This document shows positions 49,229 to 57,736 of a stretch of 64,000 nucleotides of DNA, piece by piece. Within the stretch, counting starts at the first letter, position 1; each line of letters opens with the position of its first letter. Source of the stretch: Variovorax sp. OK212. GTDB taxonomy: Bacteria; Pseudomonadota; Gammaproteobacteria; Burkholderiales; Burkholderiaceae_C. The DNA is taken from assembly GCF_900112425.1 (NCBI RefSeq), contig NZ_FOLP01000002.1, forward strand, positions 310,001 to 374,000, given 5' to 3'. A program made the translations under genes and the position numbers. The notes under the pieces were generated by a model. The model was not told the origin of the DNA. It did no database searches and was given only the letters and a program-made list of their open reading frames with translations.

Positions 49229-50491
49229 ATGACCGACACCGCCTGGATCGCCACCACGCTGACCGCATCGCGCCCGCGCGCGATGGCCGCGTTGCTGCGC
49301 CGCTTCCGCGAGCTCGACACGGCCGAGGAAGCCTTCCAGGAGGCCTGCCTGCGCGCCCTGCAGCACTGGCCCGCCGGCGGCCCGCCGCGCGACCCGCTCG
49401 CGTGGCTGATCTTCGTGGGGCGCAACGCGGGGGTCGACGAGCTGCGGCGGCGCAGCCGGCATGAGCCGCTGCCCGACGACGAAGACAGTGACGCTCTCTC
49501 ACGCACCCTGGCCTTCGGCGACAGCGAGGCATCCCGCATCGAGCAGCTCGACCACGGGCACTACCGCGACGACGTGCTACGCCTGCTGTTCGTGTGCTGC
49601 CACCCCGCGCTGCCGCTCACGCAGCAGATCGCGCTGGCGTTGCGCATCGTCTCGGGGCTGTCGGTGCGGGAGATCGCGCGCGCCTTCCTGGTCGGCGAAA
49701 GCGCGATGGAGCAGCGCATCACGCGCGCCAGGAAGCACGTGGCCTCGGCCGGCATTCCGTTCGACACGCCGGGGCGGCGCGAGCGCGACGAGCGGCTGGC
49801 CGCCGTGTGCACCACGGTCTACCTGCTGTTCAACGAAGGCTATGCGGCCGGCGGCGGCACCGAGCATGTGCGCGCCGCGCTGTGCGAAGAGGCGATACGG
49901 CTCGCGCGGCTGCTGCTGGCGCTGTTCCCCGACGAGCCCGAGCTCATGGGCCTGGCCGCCCTGCTCCTGCTGCAGCATGCGCGCGCCGGCGCGCGGCTCG
50001 ACGCCGGCGGCCTGGTGGTGCTGCTCGAAGACCAGAACCGCGCGCTGTGGAACCGCGCGCTCATCGGCGAAGGCCTGGCGCTGGCCGAGGCGGCGCTGCG
50101 CCAGCGCCGGCCGGGCCCCTACCAGCTGCAGGCCGCCATTGCAGGCACGCACGCGCAGGCCGCGCGCGCCGACGACACCGACTGGGGCGAGATCGATCGC
50201 CTCTACGCCGCGCTCGAAACCCTGCAGCCCTCGCCGGTCGTCACGCTGAACCGCGCGGTGGCCGTGAACAAGCTGCACGGGCCGCGCGTGGCGCTGTCGC
50301 TGGTCGAGCCGCTGGCCGATGCGCTGGGCGGCTACTTTCACTTTCACGGCCTGCGCGGCGCGCTGCTGCTGCAGCTCGGCCTGGGCGAGGAAGCCCGCGC
50401 GGCCTTTGCGCGCGCCCTGGCGCTGGCCCGCACGGCGGCCGAGGCGGCGCACATCCGCGGCATGCTCGACCGCGCCGGCGCGCCGCACTGA
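49229..50491 (+). CDS. ECF-type RNA polymerase sigma factor with TPR-like C-terminal extension (ECF42-like)
   Basis: A 420-residue protein. The N-terminal half has sigma region 2 (RRFRELDTAEEAFQEACLRA, DPLAWLIFVGRNAGVDELRR) and region 4 (GLSVREIARAFLVGESAMEQ). The second half is the long helical extension (DUF6596) of the ECF42 group. ATG at 49229 starts the conserved domain; earlier codons belong to the divergent amidase promoter region. These sigma factors are regulated with DGPF/YCII proteins rather than an anti-sigma, and such a gene follows. Confidence 0.88.
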   Translation: MTDTAWIATTLTASRPRAMAALLRRFRELDTAEEAFQEACLRALQHWPAGGPPRDPLAWLIFVGRNAGVDELRRRSRHEPLPDDEDSDALSRTLAFGDSEASRIEQLDHGHYRDDVLRLLFVCCHPALPLTQQIALALRIVSGLSVREIARAFLVGESAMEQRITRARKHVASAGIPFDTPGRRERDERLAAVCTTVYLLFNEGYAAGGGTEHVRAALCEEAIRLARLLLALFPDEPELMGLAALLLLQHARAGARLDAGGLVVLLEDQNRALWNRALIGEGLALAEAALRQRRPGPYQLQAAIAGTHAQAARADDTDWGEIDRLYAALETLQPSPVVTLNRAVAVNKLHGPRVALSLVEPLADALGGYFHFHGLRGALLLQLGLGEEARAAFARALALARTAAEAAHIRGMLDRAGAPH

Positions 50492-50503
50492 ACCCGCGCC
50501 CCC

Positions 50504-50547
50504 TTCACCTCGCTCTTCACCTCGCTCTTTACCTCGCTCTTCACCTC
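50504..50547 (+). repeat. 12-bp tandem repeat
   Basis: The unit TTCACCTCGCTC occurs three times (one with TTT for TTC) plus a partial fourth copy, between the sigma factor and DGPF genes. It lies just upstream of the DGPF gene's start and could vary in copy number. It may influence transcript folding. Confidence 0.8.
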
Positions 50548-50569
50548 CCCCAGCCTGCAAAGGAAGACC

Positions 50570-50950
50570 ATGCTCTATTCCATCCTCATCTACGGCTCCG
50601 AATCGGCGGTGGCCGCCTGGGAGCCCGGCGTCGAAGAGGACATGCTCGAACGCCACGCCGACCTGCGCGACGACCTGCAGGCGCAAGGCCGCCTCGGCAT
50701 GGTGCTGCGGCTGATGCCGGACGTGGCGACCACGGTGCGCCGCGCCGGCGACCTGCACCCGCTGGTGACCGACGGGCCGTTCGCCGAGACCAAGGAGCAG
50801 TTGATGGGCATCTACATCGTCGAGTGCGAAACGCTCGATGACGCCACGCACGCGGCGCACCGGCTGGCGTTCGAGACGGGCGTGTTCGAGATCCGGCCCG
50901 TCACCTGGTACGACCCGGGCACGATCGCGGCGCGCATTCCGCAGGTCTGA
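50570..50950 (+). CDS. YCII/DGPF-domain protein
   Basis: A 126-residue protein of the YCII-related family with the hallmark VTDGPFAETKEQLMGIYIVE. The family is a small ferredoxin-like fold, in several members with Asp/His as possible catalytic residues. It regularly accompanies ECF42 sigma factor genes, and here lies 78 bp downstream of one. It may modulate the sigma factor; no mechanism is known. Confidence 0.88.
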   Translation: MLYSILIYGSESAVAAWEPGVEEDMLERHADLRDDLQAQGRLGMVLRLMPDVATTVRRAGDLHPLVTDGPFAETKEQLMGIYIVECETLDDATHAAHRLAFETGVFEIRPVTWYDPGTIAARIPQV

Positions 50951-51058
50951 AAAAAGAATCCGAAGAAATTGCGCCGGCGTTGTCGGACCGCGCCGCCGCC
51001 GTCCGTCCTTGGCTGGAACGCCCGCACGCCGCGGGCGGCAACCCGAGGAGAAAAGACG

Positions 51059-51862
51059 ATGTCACAGGCATTCAAGCAACGGTGCGTGGTGGTTCACGGC
51101 GGCAGCGGCGCCATCGGGGCGGCGGTGGCCCGCGCCTTTGCACGCGAAGGCGCGCGGGTGTTCGTCACGGGCCGCAACCGCGCCAGGCTCGACGCGGTGG
51201 TGCGCGACATGGTGGCCGCCGGCGGCCAGGCCGAGGCGGCGGTGGTCGATGCGCTCGACGAGCAGGCCATGCTGCGCCACGCCGCGGCGGTGGCCGAACG
51301 CGCTGGCGGCATCGACATCGCGCTCAACGCCATCGGCGTCGTGCATGTGCAGGGCACGCCGCTGTCGGCGCTTTCGCTGGACGACTACTTCCTGCCCGTG
51401 CACGTCTATACGCGCAGCCCGTTCCTCACGGCCAAGGCCGTGGCGCCGCACATGGCGGGGCGCGGCGGCGGCGTGATCCTGTCGGTGTCGACGCCGGCCT
51501 CGCGCCTGCCGGGGCCGGGCTACCTCGGGCATGCGGTGGCCTGCGCGGGCGTGGAGGCGCTGTCGCGCCACATGGCGGGCGAGCTGGCGGCGTTCAACAT
51601 CCGCACGGTGTGCATCCGCTCGCACGCCATTCCCGAGGCGGCCCTGGGCGGCTCGCACAGCCATGAAGTCTTTCGCCCCGTGGCGCAAGGCATGGGCCTC
51701 ACGGTCGAGGAGATGCTGGCGGCCAAGCCGGCCGGCCTGCTGGTGAAGCGCCTGCCGTCGCTCGACCAGCTCGCGGCCGCGGCGCTGTTCGCCGCGTCGG
51801 ACGGGGCCGGTGCGATGACCGGCGCGGTGCTGAACCTGAGCGGCGGGGTCACGCTCGACTGA
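51059..51862 (+). CDS. SDR-family oxidoreductase lacking the catalytic lysine
   Basis: A 267-residue short-chain dehydrogenase-like protein. The NAD(P) site is VVVHGGSGAIGAAVARAFAR (variant GxxxGxG), with GRNRARLD after it and NAIGV in the NNAG position. The Ser is in LSVSTPAS and the Tyr in GPGYLGHAVAC, but the residue at Tyr+4 is Ala, not Lys. Start at 51059 has GAGGAG. Either it is an inactive/divergent member or it uses another base. C-terminal LNLSGGVTLD is typical of the family. Confidence 0.85.
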   Translation: MSQAFKQRCVVVHGGSGAIGAAVARAFAREGARVFVTGRNRARLDAVVRDMVAAGGQAEAAVVDALDEQAMLRHAAAVAERAGGIDIALNAIGVVHVQGTPLSALSLDDYFLPVHVYTRSPFLTAKAVAPHMAGRGGGVILSVSTPASRLPGPGYLGHAVACAGVEALSRHMAGELAAFNIRTVCIRSHAIPEAALGGSHSHEVFRPVAQGMGLTVEEMLAAKPAGLLVKRLPSLDQLAAAALFAASDGAGAMTGAVLNLSGGVTLD

Positions 51863-51965
51863 GCAAGCGTCGAATGCCAGAAGGGGAAAAGGGGCCGCTG
51901 CCTAGAATCGTGCGGACTCCCCTGCTCCCGAACCCCATGCACCCTGTGCACCCCGCACGCTCCGA

Positions 51966-52580
51966 ATGCCGCTCGAACACCTGTCCACGCCCGCACTCGC
52001 CGACGCGCTGATCGTCGATCCCTTCTACCTGGCGATCTCCGCCGACTTCGCGCACGACATGCCGCGGCGCAAGGCCGTGCTGGCCTCGTACTTCGCCTAC
52101 TCGCTGGGCGAGGCCCAACGCACCGGCCGTTGCCTGGTGCCGCAAGACCGTGAACTGGGTGCCGCGGCCTGGCTGCTGCCGCGCGCGGCGGCCGTGGACG
52201 CGGCAGAGTCGGCGGCCAAGAACGCGTTTCTCGCGGAAGCGCTCGGGCCGCTGGGCCACGCCAACTACCACCGCATCGTCGAGTTCATGGCGGCGCGCGC
52301 ACCGGCGGCGGTACCCGAGGGCGCCTGGTACCTGTCGATCCTGGGCATCGCGCCCGCCGCACAAGGCCGCGGGCTGGGCGGCCAACTGCTGGTGCCGACG
52401 CTGGCCGAGGCCGACGCGGCGGGCGTGCCCTGCTTCCTGGAAACCTTCACGCCGCCCAGCGTGCCGTTCTACGAGCGCCTGGGCTTTCGCCGCGAGGCCG
52501 CGCACCGCGAGCCCGTGACCGATTCGGAGTACCTGATCATGTGCCGGCCGCCGTGCAAATCGGCCTCCGCCGCAGCCTGA
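51966..52580 (+). CDS. GNAT-family N-acetyltransferase
   Basis: A 204-residue protein. The acetyl-CoA motif A is LSILGIAPAAQGRGLGGQLL, followed by FLETFTPPSVPFYERLGFRR (motif B). The N-terminal 100 residues are longer than in small GNATs. Cytoplasmic. The acceptor is unknown. It stands alone, 100 bp after the SDR gene. Confidence 0.9.
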   Translation: MPLEHLSTPALADALIVDPFYLAISADFAHDMPRRKAVLASYFAYSLGEAQRTGRCLVPQDRELGAAAWLLPRAAAVDAAESAAKNAFLAEALGPLGHANYHRIVEFMAARAPAAVPEGAWYLSILGIAPAAQGRGLGGQLLVPTLAEADAAGVPCFLETFTPPSVPFYERLGFRREAAHREPVTDSEYLIMCRPPCKSASAAA

Positions 52581-52647
52581 TGCGCAAGGATGCCGCCGCC
52601 CCGAAGCCCACGGCCTCAGGAGGGCCAGGGGATACAACCGGCAATAC

Positions 52648-52677
52648 TTGGCAACAATCCTTGAAAATAAGTAAATA
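52648..52677 (+). promoter_or_regulatory. possible sigma70 promoter of the two-component system
   Basis: TTGGCA at 52648-52653 and TAAATA at 52672-52677, 18 bp apart, stand in an AT-rich patch about 40 bp before the response regulator start. This is a modest match. Confidence 0.35.
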
Positions 52678-52718
52678 CGTTCTGGCTGTCCTGCTTCGTT
52701 AGCCGAAAAATCCGCTTC

Positions 52719-53480
52719 ATGTCCTCTTCCCTGATCGACGGCGCCGAGCCCGTGCTGCTGTCTCCTGCCCTGGTCGTCGAGGACGATCCGGCAATGCAGG
52801 AGCGGCTGCGCTACGTGCTGTCCACGCTGGGCTGCGACGAGGACCGCATCGCGGTGACCGACAGCGTTGCCGGGGCGCAGCAGCTGCTCGGGGAGCGCAA
52901 CTACGGCGTGGTGCTGGTCGACATCGGGTTGTCGGACGGCAGCGGCCTGGAGCTCATCGGCTGGATGCAGGCGCACTGCCCGCGCGTGCCGGCGGTGGTG
53001 ATCTCGGCCTGGCGCACCGAGGAAATCATCTTCGCGGCGCTGCGCGCGGGTGCCATCGGCTACCTGCTGAAGGAGCGCGACGACCTGGAGCTGAGCATCG
53101 CGCTGCGCAGCATCGAGCAAGGCGGCGCGCCGATCGACCCGACCATTGCGCGGCGCATCCTGTCGTGGCTGGCCACGACCCAGACGCAGCTTGCCGCGCC
53201 GCCGGCGCCGAGCGAGCCGGGCGACGCCGCCGCGGTGGCGGGCGGGCCCGAAGCGCCTGGGGCCCCCCAGCCCGCCGCCCCGCCAAGCGCCCTCACGCCG
53301 CGCGAACACAAGATCCTCGAGCTCGTCTCGCACGGGCTGAGCAACCGCGAGATGGCCGAGTCGCTCTCGATCTCCAGACTGACCGTGGAATGCCATACCA
53401 AGAACATCTACCGCAAGCTGGCCGTGAACTCGCGCACCGAGGCCGTCTTCCAGGCGCGGCGGCACGGCTTGCTGCGCTGA
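52719..53480 (+). CDS. NarL/LuxR-type response regulator
   Basis: A 253-residue regulator. The receiver domain (residues 15-135) has the acidic pair VVEDDP, the phospho-acceptor Asp in VVLVDIGLSDGSGL, Ser/Thr in VVISAWR and Lys in GYLLKERDDLE. A Pro/Ala-rich linker follows, then the LuxR HTH (ALTPREHKILELVSHGLSNR, EMAESLSISRLTVECHTKNI). The sensor gene overlaps or directly follows its end, so they form a pair. Confidence 0.93.
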   Translation: MSSSLIDGAEPVLLSPALVVEDDPAMQERLRYVLSTLGCDEDRIAVTDSVAGAQQLLGERNYGVVLVDIGLSDGSGLELIGWMQAHCPRVPAVVISAWRTEEIIFAALRAGAIGYLLKERDDLELSIALRSIEQGGAPIDPTIARRILSWLATTQTQLAAPPAPSEPGDAAAVAGGPEAPGAPQPAAPPSALTPREHKILELVSHGLSNREMAESLSISRLTVECHTKNIYRKLAVNSRTEAVFQARRHGLLR

Positions 53481-55312
53481 TCGGGGCGCTCCTCTCCCTT
53501 TTTCTTCTGCTCGCGGCCACCACCGGTGCGGCCGCCGCGGCACCGCTGCAGGTCGAAGCCGTGCGCGCCGCCGGCTGGCACGACACGGCGCCACCCAGCG
53601 AAGGCTGGACACCCGTCACCCTGCCCGACAGCTGGGCCACGCGCTGGCCCGGCTTCGACGGCGTGGTCTGGTACCGGCTGACCTGGCAGCAGCCCGCGCA
53701 GCTGCGCGAAACCGGCCTGCTGCTGAACTACCTCAACATGGCCGGCGAGGTGTCGCTCAACGGCACGACGATCTCGCGCGACCCGAGCCTGGTCGAGCCG
53801 CTCACGCGCGCCTGGAACACACCGCGCTACTGGCTGCTGGCGCCGCCGCTGCTGCGGCCCGGCACCAACACGCTGCTGGTGCGCGTGTCGGGCCTGGCGG
53901 CCTACCAGGCCGGGCTGGGGCCGGTGGAGCTCGGCGAGCCGGCCGCGATGCAGGCGCGCTACGAGCGCGAGCAGCTGGTGCGCCGCGACCTGCAGGTGCT
54001 GGGCCTGGCGGTCAGCGCCGCGGTCTCGGCCTTCTTCGCGGCGTGGTGGTGGCTGCGCCGGCGCGAGACGGCCTACGGCTGGTTCGCGGCCATGTCGGTG
54101 CTGTGGCTGCTGTTCGCCTGCAACCAGGTGGCAACCAGCCCCTGGCCGTTCAGCACCAACCACGCCTGGCAGGCGCTCAACACCTCGCTGCTGCTGGTGT
54201 TCAGCGTGGCCTACATGGTCTTCGTGCTGCGCTACGGCGGGCGCCGCCTGCCGCGGCTGGAAGGCGCGGCGCTGTTGGTGGCGGTGGCCGGCGTGCTCGA
54301 CCTGTGGCTGGCGCCGCTCTCCACGCTGGCCGCGCACCGCGCGGTGTGGACGCTGGCGGGCGGGCTCACCGTCATCGTGGTGAACAGCACGGCCATCGTG
54401 CATGCCCTGCGCCACCGCGGCAGCCCGTTGCGCTTCATCGCACCCTTCATGGCGCTGTCGGCGGCAACGGGCGCGCACGACCTGCTGGTGTTCACGCAGG
54501 TGATCGACAGCAACCTCTACTACACCAACATGTCGTCGTACGTGCTGCTGCTGGGCATGGCGCTCACGCAGGCGGCGCGCTTCGCGCAGAGCCTGCGGCG
54601 CATCGAGAACTTCAACACCGAGCTGATCGAGGAAGTGAACGCGGCCAAGGCCGAGCTGGCCGCCACGCTGGCGCAGCAGCATGCGCTGGAGCTCGCGCAT
54701 GCGCGCATCGGCGAACGCGTGAACCTGGTGAGCGACCTGCACGACGGCCTGGGCGGCATGCTGGTGGGCAGCATCGCGACGCTGGAGCGCCAGCCTGGCA
54801 ACCTCGGCGCGCCCGAACTGCTGGCCATGCTCAAGCGCCTGCGCGACGACCTGCGGCTGATCATCGACGCCACTGGCCGCGACGACGGCGCGCGCGCGCT
54901 GGGCGAGCTGCTGGCGCCGATGCGCCACCGCAGCGCGCAGCTGCTCGACGCCAACGGCATCGACTGCCGCTGGAAGGTGACCGACATCGACACGCTCGAA
55001 CTGCCGCCCTCGCAAAGCCTCGACCTGATGCGCTTCCTGCAGGAGGCGCTGACCAACGTGCTCAAGCACAGCGGCAGCCAGCGCGTGGACGTGACCGTGG
55101 CGCGCACGGGCGCCGAGCTGCAGCTGAGCGTGCGCGACGACGGACGCGGTTTTGTGGTCGACAACACAGGAGGCACGAGGAGCACCGGAAACACCAGCGG
55201 CGCCGGCCTGCGCAACCTGCGCGCGCGGGCGCGCCGCCTCGGGGGCGAGCTGCAGCTGCACTCCCGCCCCGGCGAAACGCAGGTGGCGCTGCGGATGCCG
55301 CTCGCCACCTAG
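53390..55312 (+). CDS. 7TM-type sensor histidine kinase
   Basis: About 640 residues from an ATG at 53390, which overlaps the response regulator by 90 bp; a CTG at 53477 that overlaps the stop is an alternative. The signal/anchor is LIGALLSLFLLLAATTGAAA. A periplasmic beta-sandwich follows (TPVTLPDSWATRWPGFDGVV, GEVSLNGTTI), then about seven membrane helices, then the NarX-type HisKA_3 domain with His in LVSDLHDGLGGMLVG and an HATPase domain (FLQEALTNVLKHSG, VRDDGRGF). The architecture is 7TMR-DISM-like. The ligand is unknown. Confidence 0.88.
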   Translation: MPYQEHLPQAGRELAHRGRLPGAAARLAALIGALLSLFLLLAATTGAAAAAPLQVEAVRAAGWHDTAPPSEGWTPVTLPDSWATRWPGFDGVVWYRLTWQQPAQLRETGLLLNYLNMAGEVSLNGTTISRDPSLVEPLTRAWNTPRYWLLAPPLLRPGTNTLLVRVSGLAAYQAGLGPVELGEPAAMQARYEREQLVRRDLQVLGLAVSAAVSAFFAAWWWLRRRETAYGWFAAMSVLWLLFACNQVATSPWPFSTNHAWQALNTSLLLVFSVAYMVFVLRYGGRRLPRLEGAALLVAVAGVLDLWLAPLSTLAAHRAVWTLAGGLTVIVVNSTAIVHALRHRGSPLRFIAPFMALSAATGAHDLLVFTQVIDSNLYYTNMSSYVLLLGMALTQAARFAQSLRRIENFNTELIEEVNAAKAELAATLAQQHALELAHARIGERVNLVSDLHDGLGGMLVGSIATLERQPGNLGAPELLAMLKRLRDDLRLIIDATGRDDGARALGELLAPMRHRSAQLLDANGIDCRWKVTDIDTLELPPSQSLDLMRFLQEALTNVLKHSGSQRVDVTVARTGAELQLSVRDDGRGFVVDNTGGTRSTGNTSGAGLRNLRARARRLGGELQLHSRPGETQVALRMPLAT

Positions 55313-55364
55313 CCACCCGGTCACCCGGCCGCGAGGCCCGCAGCGGCCGCAGCGGCGGCCGCGG

Positions 55365-57725
55365 CTACAGCTCCAGCACCAGCCGCCCGCCTTCGCAGGC
55401 GCGCGAGCAGCAGGTCATCATCTTGGTGTTGGCATCGCGCTCGCTGCGCGTGAGCACCACGTCGCGGTGGTCGACCTTGCCGGCCAGCACGCGCACCTCG
55501 CACGAGCCGCACAGGCCCTCTTCGCAATCGCTCTGCACGTCGACGTTCGCGGCGCGCAGGGCCGACAGCAATGTCTGGCCGGGCGGCACGGTGAGCAGGA
55601 GGCCCGAGTCCTTCAGCTCGACCTCGAAGGCCTGTTCCTTCGACGGGTCGAGCGTGGCCAGCGTCGATTCGAAATGCTCCACGCGCAACGCGCCTTCGGG
55701 CCACGCGGCGCAGCAGCCCTCGAGCGCCTCGAGCATGCGCAGCGGGCCGCAGGCGTACACCTGCGCGCCGGGCACGGGCTGCGCGAGCAGCGCCTGCAGG
55801 TCGTTGCGGCGGCCTTCGTCGGCGGCGTGCACGTGCAAGCGCTCGCCGTGCAGCGCGGCCAGCTCGTCCACGAAAGCCATGCTGGCGCGGCTGCGGCCGC
55901 TGTAGTGCAGCTCGTAGTCGATGCCCAGCGCCTTGGCGCGGCGCGCCATCGCGCTCACCGGCGTGATGCCGATGCCGCCGGCAATGAAGATCGCCTTCTG
56001 CAGCGTCTCGTCGAGCCGGAAGTGGTTGCGCGGCCCGCGAATGCGCAGCCGGTCGCCGGCCTTCGCGTTGGCATGCACCCACGCCGAGCCGCCGCGCCCT
56101 TCGGGCTCGTGCAGCACGGCAATCTCGAACACGCTCGCCTCGTCGGGGTCGCCGCACAGCGAGTACTGGCGCGAGAGTTCGCTCGTGCCGCACTCCACGT
56201 CGATGTGCGCGCCGGGCGTCCAGCGCGGCAGCGGCTTGCCGTCGAGCGACGCCAGGCGCAGCTTGACGATGCCGTCGGCCACCGGCGTCACGCGCTCCAC
56301 CACCACCGGCCGCGCAATGGCCTGCGCCGACGGCTCGCCGATGCGAACGGGCACCTGCACGTCGCGCAGACCCTTGTTCGTGCGCTCGGGGTTCGCCGCC
56401 GGGTCCCACTCGACCAGCAGGTGCTCGGGCCCGCGGAACGAGGTGTTGGGCACGTAGGTGAAGCGCTGCTGCGAAAGCCGCATGTGCGGCATGCGGCGCG
56501 TGAACTCCTCCAGGAAGATCTGCATCTCCATGCGCGCCAGGTTCTTGCCCATGCACTGGTGCGAGCCGTAGCCGAAGGTCAGGTGGTCGCTGGCGTTGTC
56601 GCGGCGGATGTCGAACAGGTCGGCATCCTCGAAGTGCCCCTCGTCATGGTTGGCCGACGAGGTCACGATCAGCAGGCGCGAGCCCGCGGGCAGGTCGACG
56701 CCGCCCACCTGCGTGTCGCTGGTGACGAGGCGGCGCCACGCGGCAACCGAGCCGTTGTGGCGCAGGCACTCTTCCACCGCGTTGGGAATGAGCCCCGGGT
56801 CTTCGCACAGCTCGCGCCACACCTGCGGGTGCTGCAGCAGCAGCTTCATGGCATTGGCGGTGGCGTTGGCCGTGGTCTCGTGCGCGGCCACGATGCCGGC
56901 CATCATCATCGAGTGCAGGTACGAGTCGGTCACCACCTCGGGGTGCAGCGCCTGCTTGCGGATGCCGTACTGCATCCAGCCGGGCGCGTCGGGGTCCTGG
57001 CGCATCTTGTCGAGCACCTTGCCCGCGTACTGCCAGAAGTTGCCGACCGCGTGCGCCACGGCCACCTGCTCCTCGGGCCTGGGGCGGCCCCAGGTGTTGA
57101 CGGTGTGCGCAATGGAGTACTTGCGCAGCGTGTCCATGTCTTCCTCGGGCACGCCGAGGAAGTGCAGCGCCACGGTCAGCGGGATTTCCCACAGCATCTG
57201 GTCGACCAGGTCGGCGCGGCCGTCGTCGATGAAGCGGTCGACATAGCTGCGCGCGAGCTCGCGCACCATCGGCTCGTGGTGCTTCAGCGCCTCGGGCGTG
57301 AACGGGTCCATGAGCGCGCGGCGCCGCGGCATGTGGGCCGGCTCGTCTTCGTTGACCAGCGTGCGGTTCAGCGCGAAGCCGTAGGAGGCCAGCACCGCGT
57401 TGGCTTCGTCGCCGGTGGGCGTGATCTTCTCCAGCGCGTTCGACGGGCTGAAGGTGATGTTGTCGCGGAACACCGCCTTGATGTCGGCGTAGCGCGTGAT
57501 CACCCAGTAGCCCAGCTTGGGGCTGTAGAAGATCGGCTCCTGCTCGCGCGCCCAGCGCACGTACTCGGGCGGGTCCTGCTGGTAGCCGTCCTCGAAGGGA
57601 TCGAACTCGGCGGCGCGCATGCTCACGGGGCAGCCGGTGGGCGTGCGCTCGGCAGACAGCGCGCCGTGCGCGACGGGGCAGCCGGAAGTGCGCTGCGCGG
57701 GCGCGGGGTGTGCGGTGTCTGGCAT
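55365..57725 (-). CDS. self-sufficient cytochrome P450 (CYP116B-like, P450-PFOR fusion)
   Basis: A 786-residue fusion enzyme that hydroxylates or dealkylates substrates using NAD(P)H without partner proteins. The P450 part (about 1-450) has the oxygen-binding helix GIVAAHETTANAT, the ExxR-type segment VEECLRHNGSVAAWRR and the heme Cys in FGYGSHQCMGKNLARM. The reductase part has the FMN segment RQYSLCGDP and the NAD segment AGGIGITPVSAM, and the C-terminal 2Fe-2S domain has CEEGLCGSCEVRVL with a fourth Cys in MMTCCSRA. Length fits the P450RhF type. It shares a leftward operon with a Bug protein gene 11 bp upstream. Confidence 0.95.
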   Translation of the reverse strand: MPDTAHPAPAQRTSGCPVAHGALSAERTPTGCPVSMRAAEFDPFEDGYQQDPPEYVRWAREQEPIFYSPKLGYWVITRYADIKAVFRDNITFSPSNALEKITPTGDEANAVLASYGFALNRTLVNEDEPAHMPRRRALMDPFTPEALKHHEPMVRELARSYVDRFIDDGRADLVDQMLWEIPLTVALHFLGVPEEDMDTLRKYSIAHTVNTWGRPRPEEQVAVAHAVGNFWQYAGKVLDKMRQDPDAPGWMQYGIRKQALHPEVVTDSYLHSMMMAGIVAAHETTANATANAMKLLLQHPQVWRELCEDPGLIPNAVEECLRHNGSVAAWRRLVTSDTQVGGVDLPAGSRLLIVTSSANHDEGHFEDADLFDIRRDNASDHLTFGYGSHQCMGKNLARMEMQIFLEEFTRRMPHMRLSQQRFTYVPNTSFRGPEHLLVEWDPAANPERTNKGLRDVQVPVRIGEPSAQAIARPVVVERVTPVADGIVKLRLASLDGKPLPRWTPGAHIDVECGTSELSRQYSLCGDPDEASVFEIAVLHEPEGRGGSAWVHANAKAGDRLRIRGPRNHFRLDETLQKAIFIAGGIGITPVSAMARRAKALGIDYELHYSGRSRASMAFVDELAALHGERLHVHAADEGRRNDLQALLAQPVPGAQVYACGPLRMLEALEGCCAAWPEGALRVEHFESTLATLDPSKEQAFEVELKDSGLLLTVPPGQTLLSALRAANVDVQSDCEEGLCGSCEVRVLAGKVDHRDVVLTRSERDANTKMMTCCSRACEGGRLVLEL

Positions 57726-57736
57726 GGCGTGCGGCT

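Noticed and set aside
54043-55905. 620-codon frame overlapping the histidine kinase and P450 end
   Set aside because: Shadow of the kinase gene; no domain, no start signal.
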